Shown: in pieces, positions 34,795 through 47,430 of the stretch | Layout: each line of letters opens with the position of its first letter | Position numbering within the stretch: position 1 is the stretch's first letter | Assembly (NCBI GenBank): GCA_027943335.1 | Contig: BSBK01001537.1 | Coordinates: 886,501 to 950,500, forward strand | Length of the DNA stretch: 64,000 bases | Direction: 5' to 3' | DNA from: Chamaecyparis obtusa | Taxonomy: Eukaryota; Streptophyta; Pinopsida; Cupressales; Cupressaceae | Position numbers and translations under genes: made by a program | Notes under the pieces: generated by a model | Told to the model about the DNA's origin: nothing | Database searches by the model: none | What the model saw: the letters and a program-made list of their open reading frames with translations, nothing else

Positions 34795-36159
34795 TGTATA
34801 CACCTAAAAATGGTCATCTAGACTATTAGCCCCTTTTGCTAAATCATCAATTGCTTATTCTTGATCAAATCCTAGCTCTATCATTTATTCGATTATTTTC
34901 TATGGGCTAACCATTTTATCCTAAGTCTTTATTTATTTAAAAGGAATATTTCCTCCCTTTTTAATAAATAAAAAGCCCCCACTTTTCCTCTTATCCTAAG
35001 TTGCACAAATAAAGCATTATTCTTATCTTATAAAAAGAGAAAAGCACTTTTTGTCTCGTATGGACACAAAAGTCAACTCTTATTTTCCCATTGGAGGATA
35101 CTTGTGCACATGGATTGCTCCTCTTTCAAGCTCCACCGTTGATTAAATCTTTTGCCTCTTAATCTCCATGGTCCATTCCTTCTCATTTCCTTTAAAAGGA
35201 GAGCTCTCTTCTTCATTCTAGATCCTCAATTTTTTATGCTAATGTTATGCTGCAGGTTTTCTAGGTCACTTTGGAGCTTTTTGGAGATTTGGAGCATTCT
35301 TGGCTCCCATTGGAGGATACTTGTGCACATGGATTGCTCCTCTTTCAAGCTCCACTGTTGATTAAATCTTTTGCCTCTTAATCTCCATGGTCCATTCCTT
35401 CTCATTTCCTTTAAAAGGAGAGCTCTCTTCTTCATTCTAGATCCTCAACTTTTTATGTTAATGTTATGTTGCAGGTTTTCTAGGTCACTTTGGAGCTTTT
35501 TGGAGATTTGGAGCATTCTTGGATCCCATTGGAGGATACTTGTGCACATAGATTGCTCCTCTTTCAAGCTCCATCGTTGATTAAATCTTTTGCCTCTTAA
35601 TCTCCATGGTCCATTTCTTCTCATTTCCTTTAAAAGGAGAGCTCTCTTCTTCTTTCTAGATCCTCAACTTTTTATGCTAATGTTATGCTGCAGGTTTTCT
35701 AGGTCACTTTGGAGCTTTTTGGAGATTTGGAGCATTCTTGGCTTTTGCATTTACATGTTATCATAGTTTCATTTCTTGCATAGTAGCTTCATTTTCATGG
35801 AATTCTTAGCTTAGATTTCCTTTATGCTTTAGATTAATTCATCTAGCTTAACTAGGAGGCTTTGTAATGCTTGCATCTTTCATTTCCATAGCTTAGCTTG
35901 CATTTCCATTTCTAGCATAGCATTGCATTGCATTTCATTTGATTCTTGAGGATATTGGCATTCTTTCCCTTGTCTTCATTTGAATCTCCCATTGCATGGT
36001 TTACTAGCAAGGTTATTGACTTAATAGCTCTAGCTAAGAGCATTCTTAAAAACCCTTGCACTCCATGCCTAGGGAGCTATGGATCAATTTTTGAGACCTC
36101 ATTCTTGAGTGTTCTTGAATTTAATGATTCATAGAAGTGTGACACAATTATAGCACACA
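34795..36159 (+). repeat. 3' LTR of TE-C
   Basis: 1365 bp, TGTATACACC...TAGCACACA, followed by the GCTAG target copy. It carries three units of the 219-bp promoter repeat (next entry). Confidence 0.95.
35087..35741 (+). promoter_or_regulatory. 219-bp promoter-bearing tandem repeat, three copies, in the 3' LTR
   Basis: Units start at 35087, 35306 and 35525, each with CCTTTAAAAGGAGAGCTC. The other LTR of the same element has four and the solo LTR has one. Confidence 0.82.
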
Positions 36160-36164
36160 GCTAG

Positions 36165-36530
36165 AACCCTGGATCATGCACTTGACTGAGGACTAGTCAA
36201 ATCCAGTATGGTCGAAAGATGGTCAGATAGGTGACTCCATTGATAAGACTGAATGCCACCAGCCTTGTGTATTGATCTTGCAATCTTCTGTTCTCACTCA
36301 GGGAGACATACTCACCCTGAATGTATGCTTCACCAAGTTCTTCCTGCTTGGCATGGATAAACGTCATGACATCTTCGGTTAAGAAGACTCCTTCTAGTAC
36401 AGATGAGAGCACTCCAACCATTTCATTCTCTCTATTTTGAACTAGCACAATATCATATGCAGGTCAATCCACTTGATCTCCCTTGATCAATTTCATGATA
36501 GCGGAGATGAGGTCATTTATTGCTAACAGA
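36165..36530 (-). pseudogene. TE-B ORF2, N-terminal part
   Basis: Contains LVQNRENEMVGVLSSVLEGV, VMTFIHAKQEELGEAYIQGE and FSLINGVTYLTIFRPYWI. The same protein occurs in TE-E (61852-62172) with about two thirds identical residues. Both copies end at TGA in the same context (ATTTGACTAGT), so this may be a true short protein rather than a broken one. TE-C is inserted 32 bp downstream. Confidence 0.6.
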
Positions 36531-36924
36531 TAACTTGCAGAAAGTAGCTTAGATTGGTATTATAGATAGTAATTCTCAATGATCAAAGTGAAATAATGAT
36601 ACTTAGCATAAGAATTCATAAATCACAAAGTAAGAAAAGTAAAAACTTGTGAGTAATTCTCCTTTCTTTTATAGGGTTAGGTCATAACGCTAATTACCAA
36701 ACGGTAACTATTCGTTAAATGACTATAGTAATAAATGCCTCACCTAACTTTTCTTTCCATTTTTCCCAACTGGTGATCCAACTTTTTTGGTTTGGAAGTC
36801 CTTGGTTGATTTTTTGCTTACCTGACTGGTTATCCTTGTAGACTGAGTGATTCCAATTCTCATCAATTTTACTGGGAACGGTAGATTATCTACCGGTTCC
36901 CTCTAGGCCTTTACAACTTAGTTT

Positions 36925-38264
36925 GCTAAAGAGATATCACCATCTGCAGATGATGATCTTTCCTCTGGCTTCTCCTCAGTAGAGCTCTTTGATTCCTTTT
37001 TGAACCAAATCTGTCTGACTGTTTTCTCAGTCTTCTCTTCCTTGTTGATCTTCTCTACCAGTTTGGCTAGTTCTTTCTTCTTGTTGGATGACCAGTTCCT
37101 GCAATCTTTTGCTAGGTGTCCAACTTTTTTGTAGTGATAAAAGACTATCCTGGTTGCCTTCCATGGGTTCACCCTTCTTGTATTGGGTGGTTTTCACCAT
37201 GATTCATTGTGGCTGTGTGTTCCACAATTTTCACAGTTGGTTGTGCTCTAATTCTTGTTTCTCTTGGTGAATACCGGTCTTGGAGAGCTGAATGCCATAG
37301 TCTTCAATCTGCATTCTTTAACCTTGTGTCCCAATTTGTTACATGCATAGCAGTAGCCCTTGAATCTTCCCCTGCTTCCACTAGACACTAATGTAGGGCT
37401 GGACAACTATTCATTGGTCTTGTGGCCAAACTTGCAACAGTTCTTACAGTAGCTATTCTTTGGCTTTACCAGTGCATTCCTGCAGTTATTTATTCTATGA
37501 CCTAGTTTCCCACAATGATTGCAAGATGTGTTAAAGTTCTTTTTACCTTTTTGTGCCAGTGGCTTCTTCTTTTCTTTCTTGCTTGTCTTAGCTTCAGAAG
37601 ACTCTCCAGTTTCTTTGGTGACTTCACTAGTGAATCCAAGACCGATTTTATCTTTATGCTTTCTTTGAGCTTTAAGTTGCTCATCAAGCTTGATCGAGCT
37701 CTCATTGTATCTTCTCAAGGTTTCATTTCTTTCTTCAAGTTCTTTCATCTATTCCTTCACTTGATACAATTCTAGTGCCAGTCTTTTACATGCCTCATCC
37801 CTATCATGCCAGCCTTTCTGTATGTTGGCATTTTCTTGAGTGACAATATGCATGTCTTCTTGAAGTTTTAGAATGATAAGCTCATTTTCTCCTACAACCT
37901 CCTCTGCCCGGTTCATTTCTTTTTCAGAGGCTATTAGCGACTTGACTGCTGAGTTCCTTTCATCTTCAACTTTTCTCTTTTTCTCAATCAGTTCAGTCAT
38001 CCTCAGGGCATTATCCTCTTGTTCCCTCTTAAGGTTAGAGATTTGATCGGTCATGATCTGATTCTTTTCCATGAGGTCAGATACTACCTCCTCAACTTCA
38101 TCAGATCCACTCATCCAAAAGAGTTCATCAATGGTTTCATTGCTCTCATTAAACTATAGAGCTAGCTCATTTCTTTTTGCAAGTGATCTCCTTAGTCTAT
38201 TCTCCAGAGAGTCAATAATATCATTGGCTTTCTCTAGCTATTTATGATATTGGCAACCCTCCAT
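36925..38264 (-). pseudogene. TE-B Gag: coiled-coil plus multiple CCHC zinc knuckles
   Basis: Starts MEGCQYHK, then a long helical coiled coil rich in Glu/Lys (LMEKNQIMTDQISNLKREQE, MTELIEKKRKVEDERN, LEERNETLRRYNESS). A Lys-rich linker follows (KTSKKEKKKPLAQKGKK). Then come zinc knuckles: CNHCGKLGHRINNC; CKNCCKFGHKTNE with its last Cys lost to a stop; CYACNKLGHKVKEC; a decayed CENCGTHSHNES; and FYHYKKVGHLAKDC, whose two Cys are replaced. The tail is acidic/basic and ends SSADGDISLAN. The single frame has a few stops and no frameshift. The retroviral-type capsid core is not recognisable to me; the knuckles imply RNA binding and packaging. A sister copy lies in TE-E. Confidence 0.75.
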
Positions 38265-38307
38265 GATCTTTCTCTCAAGCTATTAGACTTTTAAGTATAA
38301 AGAAATA

Positions 38308-38321
38308 GGCTCCAATACCAA
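38308..38321 (-). other. primer-binding site of TE-B
   Basis: On the element strand, TTGGTATTGGAGCC follows the LTR end ATAACA. It differs at two bases from the usual plant initiator-Met site TGGTATCAGAGC. This fixes the element orientation as minus. Confidence 0.75.
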
Positions 38322-38322
38322 T

Positions 38323-39431
38323 TGTTATTACCAACCAGTTATTGAGAGGGGGGGTGAATCAGTAAGAACTATTTCCTACTACAATTCCAATCTTGTTTAG
38401 TACTTCTTGAATCTAAGCAAAGTAAAAAAAACCATTGATAACTGTAAAAGAAGTACATAGATCAACACAAGATATATATGTGGAAACCCTTGGTTAGAAG
38501 GAAAAAACCATGGTGAGATAGAGCTCACAACTTCACTACTGTAGAATGAAGGTGCCCTGTTAGGAGCTTACAAAGCACTGGTTAAGGTGCTACCCGGTTA
38601 AGGGATTTTACAAAAGATCAGTTAAGATCTGAACCCTATTAAGAGTCACCTAGTTAGAGGTCTTTCAATATCAATAAAGATGTTACCCTGTTAGGGGATT
38701 TTACAAAGAACCGATTCGGTCCACCCTGATAGAGGGATTTCAATTTTCTTTCACACCTCATAAAATTAATGATCTATTATGACACTGATTGTCTGATTAG
38801 ATCATACCTATTGATCTTTCTTGATTTGCTTGGTTGTTGATCTCTATTCTGTCTCTTTGCCTTTCACCTCTGGTGACTATGATCTCTTTTTAGATTACTC
38901 TTTATTTCTTTGTTTACTAAACAACTTTCAACAAAAGCTCTTCTTGCATCCTATGACCTGTATTTATACAAGAGTTCACCGTAATGATACCCTTAACTCA
39001 TAGAACTGCCACGCTGTAAACTCAATGATAAATCATGCAAGAATAAAAAAGCTATGCGTTATGATCTAGAGTTTACCTTGCAAAACATCCATAGAAATAA
39101 ATCTAACTCCTGTTAAAAATCTAACTCCACTTCTGAGTGGTGGATGTCCCGTATAATCTGGTTTAACTCAAACTACTCCGCAAAATCCGGTTCAGATCTT
39201 TAGGTAGTTTAGACTAGTATATCTTATACCTGGTTCACCCATTGTATACATTATGAGACCAGTACTATGTACTTAGATCGCTCTACCAGTGTATCCCCCT
39301 TCCTTCATCTACCAGTGCATAAACTATGTTTCTAGTCTACTGGTGTCTTCTAAGTAACGTGAGTGGCCGGTGAGCTTTTACCGGTGCATGGTGTTTGAGA
39401 AATACACTAATGACAACTTATATTGCTAACA
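38323..39431 (-). repeat. 5' LTR of TE-B, uninterrupted
   Basis: TGTTATTACC...TTGCTAACA, 1109 bp. At 39065-39078 it carries GATCTAGAGTTTACCTTGC, the pre-insertion site of TE-A. Confidence 0.93.
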
Positions 39432-39436
39432 ACAAC

Positions 39437-42165
39437 AATGCTTGATTGTGTAGTCTATATGAAATCTTGCATAAATAGAACAAGAGGAGAAAGAATTGAC
39501 TTATTGAAGAACAACTACCTCTATAAGTAACATCTTTAAAGAAACAAATCATCTCTTCCATATTATATGTCATTTTGAATGCTATTCTCTTCATTTCATT
39601 ATTGACCTACTCAAAAATACAAGAAGATCATTGTGCAAAATTAACTAAGCACCTAAGTCTCATGAATAGATAACACTCTCAACCTTATTCTATTTGTTGG
39701 TTGTAGCAAGGTAAAGATCATATAGGCATCATGGAGTCGATTGATGGTAGCAACTAGACATCAAATTTTTACTATTTAAGAAAATCATAAATCAATCAAA
39801 TTTTGAACTAAATGATAGTACTAAATGCAAATTTTGATCAAGCCAAAATAGTTGAATGCAAGTGGAATTGTGTTTATACCAAGATGATAGACTAATGGTC
39901 CCAATTTTGATATTGTTTTATAAGGAAAAACATGTCCTTAAAAATAAAACAAGATCTAGTAGAAAAATCAACCAAGATCTATTACAATGTTTTACAAGAT
40001 TTGATGGTAATCCATCTAGGATCTTCAATGATAAAATGAATAACTATTGGTAGTAAACCATCTAGTATTACAATATTTTATTTTTTACACACACAAAAAA
40101 TAAATAAATAAATCCATCTAATCATGGTTGAAAATAAAGGCAAATTTGTAAAGGAACTATTTTTGTAGCCTTTGAAAAATAATTTTCTTTAAAAATACCT
40201 ATATAGATATGCAAGTATCTAATTGCACAAGTCAATAATAACCTTGCCTGCAAATACAAGCCCTAAAACTAGCTAAGTACAATGTACAACATTATGAAAT
40301 CTCAATTCTACTCTAATGATTATATCTAAAAATGCATGTCTACTCTAGTGGTATAACTCAAGTAAAAATGTCACCATAGTAAGAATTACGACCAACTATA
40401 ATTGAAGGAAGATACAACAAAGTATCTGTAGATTGAAACTTATAATAATTTCTTGAGAAATCAATTCTCAAGAACACAAAATCAATATCAATACATAATT
40501 TTTTTTGAAAGTACGAACTATTTTGGAGACTAGGATGACCTCAAAATATTGCAATTAGACCTTTTGAGAATGTACAATTAGTTTTGAAACAAGTACAACT
40601 AGGTTTCAAGATAAAGCATGGTAGAAACAATAATAATTTCCTTATAATCCTTTACCAAATAAGCCTTAAAAAGATAAAATTATGGGTATATTAATTCTTT
40701 TTGAATAAGGGCAACTTCTATGAAAATATCTTCTTTTAACTTACACAACTTAGTAAAAGGCGTATGAAATTATAATATCAATTCTAGTACAAACATCATC
40801 AATTGTTAAAATTACAATGATTTATTATCTTTGTCATTATAAATCTTGTAAAAGTAATATGAACTAGTACCATCACAACAACAAAAAAAACCTTGAGCCA
40901 AAGGCTATGGCCTATACAAGTTATTATTCTATAAGAAACCACAAATAAAAATAACAATAAATTATTGGTCTCCGTAATGAAAAGTATGGTAACTACACTC
41001 ACAATTGAAAACCTTTTAAATGACAACAAAACTAAGAATTGAAATTAAAAAATTCACAATAAAATAGAATTACCAAAATCAATATCTATTAAAGCACACT
41101 ATCAATCTTTGTATGAAATGCACTAAAAACTAGGAGTTTTTTTTCTTTTGTCTTTGAAGCTTCACAAATGTAGATTGTTTTCATCTTTGCCCGAAGAGGG
41201 GGATGAGCACATGTTCACTTAAAAATTTAGATTGTTAAATTTGTTTAGGAAATAAAATAATATTATTTATTTTTATAAATAGTTTTCAAAATTATAAAAT
41301 AATAATATTCATCATTTTTAAACATCCCTTTGCATTATGGATCTAGTGACACTTAAAATACTCACTCAACAAACCATTTTTAATAATAAAATATAAATTA
41401 TCTTTTAATTTTTACTTTTTGACAAATTAATTTAATTATTTAATTAAATTTTTCCTTTTCAACCATCTCATTAGTCTATGGAAAAATCATAAAAATAGGC
41501 TAAGATTCATCAATAAACTTATACTCAAGAAAGGGACATGGCATAACTAGTAGGCTCTCTAGGGTTTGTTGTGTGTGATGAGCTAGATAAGTTTATCTTA
41601 ACTTTTACAAATATGGTTTGTGTAGAAGTGAAACTCTTGAAGGATTTCAAGGAGGCATGTTATCTAAATTGGTCAAATGAGATACACAAACATGTTCTCT
41701 ATTTGAATTTTCCCAACACTTGTTACAAATGGCAATCTTTGGAGTCCCAAGATCAAGGATTTTCCTTTAACACATCTTCATTTTAAGTCCAACACTTAAC
41801 CATCCTTTAGGGAATTTCCTCTTGTGAAAAAGAAAAAATATGGTATACAATGGTAAGTTGGAAAGCCAAGAGTCTAAGTAATAATGGATTCTTAGCCAAA
41901 TCACCCTCAGGCCAAGGGGGTCAATCCTTAAAATCTTCAAATATAGTTTTGAAACTTCTTATTTATAAAAATGTGTTAATTCCCCTCATGAGGAGACATT
42001 TGGTAAGGAAAAATTATCTTGAGAGCCATAGTTTCATTTTTTTGCTTCTTAAATATCTACTAGTGTTGAACATGCTTCCCTAATACCAACTCTTTAGTGA
42101 AATAATTACAAATCATCAAGGTAGATGTACAAAGGAGAATATGTTCTATAGAAATGATATAATAT
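39437..42165. other. host sequence right of TE-B, no gene recognised
   Basis: AT-rich; short frames only (for example 41571-41786, plus strand) with no recognisable motif. It probably continues 13104-14472. Confidence 0.5.
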
Positions 42166-42169
42166 CTTT

Positions 42170-45100
42170 GTTATCCCTCAAACTTACACCCTTTCTAAGT
42201 TGAAAACCTTAGCACTTTGGAGAAACATGGGAACTTTCTAGGTTTGTGGGTCACCTAAACAGAATGAATCTCTGGAGAAGCTCATGTTCCTATGGTATCA
42301 CCTAAAGCTTACACTAACTCTAATGCTATTAGAGTGAATGTGTTAGAAATGAACATAAACTGAAAGTACTTAAACTGAAATGAACTTGAAAAATTGAGAC
42401 ATAGATTATACAAAAAATTTGAAAAGACCATGAAGATTTAGATAACCAAGCCCTTGGTCCAAATGACTAAGTTGGAAGAAACTACACAACCCCCTCTTGT
42501 ATACCCTTGCATAAGTATTTTATATTAAGGTTTTGATACTGAACTATTAAGAGGAAGAAACCCTCACACCTAAAAGTCCTGCACATGAAACAAAAACTAT
42601 AATATGCAAGAAAATATACTTCTCTGAAAAAAGGTGCTAAAAAATCAGACAAAAAATTACAAGGAAATAAACATTCGCAAGTAATTTTATCAATCACTAA
42701 AGTGCACACAACCCAACAGATAAGAAGGAAGGAAAAAAAAACTCAATGATTTAACTCCAAAGGTTGTCACTATATATCATGTATCCAAAGAGTTACAAAA
42801 GGACTCCAAGAAATCACTAAAAGAAAAACTGCATAATGAGAACTAACTCAAAATGAATTACAAACAATAACTATATCCAACCCAAATCCCTCGAAAAATT
42901 GACCAAAAGAGGAATGACCAAATTGCTTTTGGTTAGATGTAGAAAACAAGGCAAAAATCCAGCACCTAAATCTCCTCCAAAAGTGCTCCAAATAGGTGAA
43001 AAAGGTCAACCTTGACCCATTCTATCATCAAGACTCCTCAAAACACTCAAAATCTCCCTAAAATGACTCAAATGGCCCCTATAACCCCTCCAAATGTTTG
43101 CAAACTTTACTAATTCCCCTATATGCTTTGTCAAGCTAGACATGTTAGTATCATCCCTTTTTTGACTCATTAGGTATCTATTTTGCATCATAAATTTATA
43201 TTAATGTGATTTATAAAGATCACTCTAATACAATTTAAACATTAATTTGATGCACATGATAAATACAAAACAAAAATAAAAGACAATCCCTTTTCTATAT
43301 CCTTGCATTATGAACAATAGTAGTAAATTACTATTACCTCATTTTAATAATATTGTTTATATAATTTAAAACAATGCAAGGAATACAAAAATGATTGAGT
43401 GATAAAACTCAATAGTTTCCATCAATCTCCTAAAGACCTAAATAAATGAGGGGAAATAGTTTGAAAAACTTTCATGAAAAATAGTAAGGCAAAACCACCT
43501 TTGAGTACAGGGATTTTAGGGCTCAAACCCTAATCACAACCTCCATTTTCACATTTGACATTTCACACTCCTCTACTGCTTTGCCTCCAAAATGAGGGTT
43601 TGATAGAATTCATGTAGGTTTTGAAATATTGGTCGCAACTCTACTCATGAAGGTGAATTCTTTAATATCTCTGTTTGCATTTCCTTATATCTCGGCTTCA
43701 TTTTCCTTTCGCTTCTCTGAAGGCTTTTAGAGTGTCATGCCTTGTCTGTAATATGACACATCTATGAGTTATGGTTGTGATTATAAGTTTCTCATTTCAT
43801 TTTTTTGTGTTTAGAAAAGGAGGTCGTGAGATATATGTAAACAAAACATTTCTAAATTTCCCCTTTGTTGATGCTCAAGTTGTTAGGGTTTCGAAGAGGT
43901 TTTGAGACTTTGAAACAATGAAAAACCTTAATTTCTGTATAGATTTTGTGAAGAAAAGAAAATATTTTCTCTGAATTTGTTTCCACTTCGAGTTCTATTT
44001 CTAACTAGAAGAAGTAACAAAAGAAAACTAAGGGTTTTATGTCTCTGTATTTTCCCTTTATTACTGCTATGGTACTTTTCCAATTCATTGTAGGTTGTGA
44101 ATCTTCTTTGCTACTGATTCCACCATGAGGGTTTTGGGGCTTCTTTTGTTGTACTTCATGTTGGTATTACCATGACTTGATGTTGTGTTTGTTCTTTTTT
44201 CCCCATATATTCGACTGTTAAATATCCCTCTAGTGCATCATTTTGATCTCCATGGACAATAGACTACTATTGACATGCACTAACATACCTAAAGTTACTC
44301 TGATTATTTTTAAAGAATTATAGGAATAATGTCATTATTTAATTATACATAAATATTTTATTGGTTTTGAGGTTCTAGAAATTCCCCAAAATGCTTTCTT
44401 CTCTGTACTTTTGGAATAAGAATCATGGCCTTGAGTATATTGTGTAGGTCGTGGATTTGATTTTGAAACCCATAAGCTGTGATTCTTATTTGTGTTTGTA
44501 TTCTTCAAAAAATGGCAAAAACTAATGATTTCTCAAATTATTTTTCTCGTTTATTGCATTTAAGACATGTGGTAGATCATTCCTTGGTCATATTTATTTC
44601 AACATTTTACTATGTGATGGCCATGCATTTTATTTGCAAGCTTTTTGTATGACTATCATATCATTATATTTAGGTCTCCGTATTGTTGATCCATGATTCA
44701 TGGATTGATTTTGTACTATTTGGAGAATACTTTTACTAAAATTTTGGTTCCTCTATGAACATTCCAAAAATAGTGACCCTAGATTTATAATGGTCCCCTT
44801 GCTAATATAACAATGACAATACAATGCTTTCTGACACATATTTTCATATCTTAGCATGGAATGTGACCAGTTTGCTCCTTTTTCTATTCATGAATAAGAT
44901 CTACCATTTATTCATGTTATTTTCATATAGTACTATTTTTCTCAAATGTTATGTGCGTGACTGCCATTATTGACTATTTGGCCTTGTATATAGCTCTTTT
45001 ATTTTTATTCCAGTGGCTATGATAGGAAGCCTATTACAACATTGTCTCTTGATCTTAGCACTTTGAACTGTAACTTTATACTCTTGATAATTAACAACAT

Positions 45101-45429
45101 CCATTTCACTTTGTTTATGGATTTTTTTATCATAATGAATCTCATATGAGATTGTATCTGTACCTCCTATGCATTTTTTTTCAATGATGACAATAGTTAC
45201 TAATTTTGAATTCTTTAATTTCTTTACTTAGTTGATGAAAAAAATTATGGTGGTCTTTTTCCCATTTTAAGATCTTTTATGATATACATTAGTAAGTCAT
45301 ACATTATATTAACAAGATCTCACTATCATAAATTTTGAAGTACCTTTGCGTCCAATTTCATGACATTTCTCAAATTTGGAATTGAATAAAAGTAACATTG
45401 CATCATACTTTCCTTAAAATTGTTGTCCT
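42170..45429. repeat. left copy of a 3-kb diverged direct repeat
   Basis: CTCAAACTTACACCC..., TTAGCACTTTGGAGAAACAT, CTTTCTAGGTTTGTGGGTCACCT, AACAATGCAAGGAATACAAAAATG, GTGGCTATGATAGGAAGC and many other blocks recur in order at 56050-58940. A segment of about 400 bp (roughly 42620-43030) is missing or scrambled in the right copy. The copy is interrupted at 45430 by TE-D and resumes at 51976. No coding match. It could be one of a pair of very long LTRs, but I could not confirm ends. Confidence 0.8.
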
Positions 45430-46940
45430 TTTTAGAATAACTGAGAGGGGGGGTGAATAAGTTAAATCAGTTATCCTACAATCCCAAACTCTCAGATGTA
45501 CTTTTCAAAACTTTTTCAACAATATAAACAACTCGGTAAGATAAAATATCAATATGTATGTTCATTTACCAAATACCAGTAATTATCCAAATTGTGATTA
45601 ACGATTAAATCAACTATGCAGTATGTAAAGTACGATTGCAAAAAAATCATAACAAATAACACAACACAATGATTTAACATGGAAACCCTGCTAAGGGAAA
45701 AACCACCTGGGACCTGTAACCCAAAAATATTTCACTCTTCTGAAGTGAGCTCAGTTAGGAGCCAACCCTGTTAAAGGTTACAATACACACTGTTAGGTGT
45801 GACCTGGTTAGAGGTTTTATCACTAATAGTTAACTTTTGACCAACATTCACTATGGGGTCAACAAGATAACAATTAACATTCATCGAATGTCATATGGTA
45901 ATACAAAAAGATTGTTAGGTCCACTCGGTTAAGAGATTTTGTTAAATCAATGGTTAAATTGATACCATTCTAATTTGATTCAAATACAACTCAATTGCAA
46001 ATATTTAGATCTATGTTATGCTCATAAAACTCATCTAATCATTAATCAATTCACTTCCTCAATATTTCCCCAGCTTACTTTACTCTATGTATAGTTCTCT
46101 GATGCTCGGTAATGTCTGCAACTTGGTTCTATCTGTAACTAGTTTGACTAGGAATGCATGAATAAATTTTTCACGCAAAATCATTCGTAGTCTATATTCG
46201 TCTGGCATGTTTCAACAATGAAACTCATGTCTCTTAAATAGACAAGTAAACTGTTTTCATATCAGCCATCAGATTTTGCCTCTTAGTCTCCTTCATCCAT
46301 TTTGTTTCTTAAACCTTCCTCGATAAATGTGTCCATAACACGTTTCAATCTCATCCTTTAGATCATCTCTGAATAATGTCGGTCGTAGATCTTATAACAA
46401 ACTTAATTTTTTACCTCAAAATCATAACAATTTCCAGCTCATCAATTTCAGTCAGCTATTCTTAGTATTTAATGTTTTCATCCATACTTATTTAATACTG
46501 AAATGTGTCGGTGATAACTAACTCGGTTGTTACTGTCACTCGGTATACACTGCACTGGATCGGTGTAGACATAATTCTTCAATTACCGACCACATTAACT
46601 TGTTCAATTCAAATCTCTTCTTTATAATAGATTAATGTAACATGCTCAAGTCAATAATATAAAGCCATAGAATCATCAATAAGTTACCCAATGCATACCT
46701 TATCCTTATCTATCATATCCATCTTTTCCTTATGTTGATATCTCATTTCTTCACCATTTCTTCCTTCTACAGATATTCAAATGTTTGTAACTATCATGAT
46801 AAGTATAGTCAATACTAGTTGATATCAATGACAATATATTGACTGATTTAATCATCTTACATATTACTTTAATAGCTCGGTGATCTCTAATCATTGTTCC
46901 TTCAGTTCAATCAAGATATTCAATTAGTTGTAGGTCATCA
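45430..46940 (-). repeat. 3' LTR of TE-D
   Basis: Aligns with 50451-51975. It differs by scattered substitutions and by the length of a G-run after AATAACTGAGA. Confidence 0.92.
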
Positions 46941-46955
46941 ATCTCTCCCTTTGGC

Positions 46956-47430
46956 ATTGATGGCAACGCAAAAAATATGAAATATGCCATACACATACCA
47001 AACATGTATTCTACAACTATATAGATAAATGCTATAGCTTGGTAAGCTCTCCCTAGCTTGATATTTAATACGTTTAATCACTACATACAACATTCCATGT
47101 AGACTCTCCCTACGGATTTGATCTTTTTCAGCTCTCTGATTCTTTTTCCAATTTCATGTTCTCATCAATAGATATTTCATAGAACTTACTCTCCCTTTAA
47201 CAACAATGCCAAAGAAAATATACAACTCTTAAACAACCAAGTAATTCTTTGTTGTTTGGTCCAGATCAAGTACCTTCATGTACTGATAAACAATTCTCTG
47301 TTCCAACTTCTACAATCTTTCACAGCCTTGGGAATCCTAAAGTGTGAGCTATGTGCATCAACATGAATGATTTTTTGATAAAGTATAGGTTGATGAAACC
47401 TCCTAATCACCTTAGTGACTGATAGATAGG
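46956..47430 (-). other. TE-D 3' untranslated segment
   Basis: Between the end of readable RNase H and the polypurine tract; no coding match. Confidence 0.5.

Larger units (their letters stand above)
23977..36159 (+). mobile_element. TE-C: Ty3/gypsy LTR element (Tat/Athila-like Gag), reverse transcriptase deleted
   Basis: The target duplication GCTAG lies at 23972-23976 and 36160-36164. LTRs are 23977-26071 (swollen by the 508-bp duplication and one extra promoter repeat) and 34795-36159 (1365 bp). A primer-binding-site position TTTTTGGTGCCCACCGTGGG lies at 26072-26091. A polypurine tract AAAAGAGGGGCAAA ends at 34794. The interior has a 2.4-kb leader, Gag-protease and an integrase zinc-binding remnant, then 1.9 kb without coding. 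Reverse transcriptase, RNase H and the integrase core are absent. Confidence 0.9.
14473..39431 (-). mobile_element. TE-B: nested, polymerase-less LTR retrotransposon with five-knuckle Gag and unknown ORF2
   Basis: It is bounded by the 5-bp duplication ACAAC at 14468-14472 and 39432-39436. The element reads on the minus strand. Its 5' LTR is 39431-38323, followed by a primer-binding site like initiator-Met tRNA (TTGGTATTGGAGCC, complement of 38308-38321). Then come Gag (38264-36925), ORF2 (36530-36165 continuing at 23976-20693) and a polypurine tract GAAAAAGGGGAAGAT (complement of 20393-20407). The 3' LTR is 20392-14473. Two later insertions, TE-C and TE-A, account for 17 kb of its span. No reverse transcriptase or integrase is visible, so movement would need enzymes from another element. 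Confidence 0.88.
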
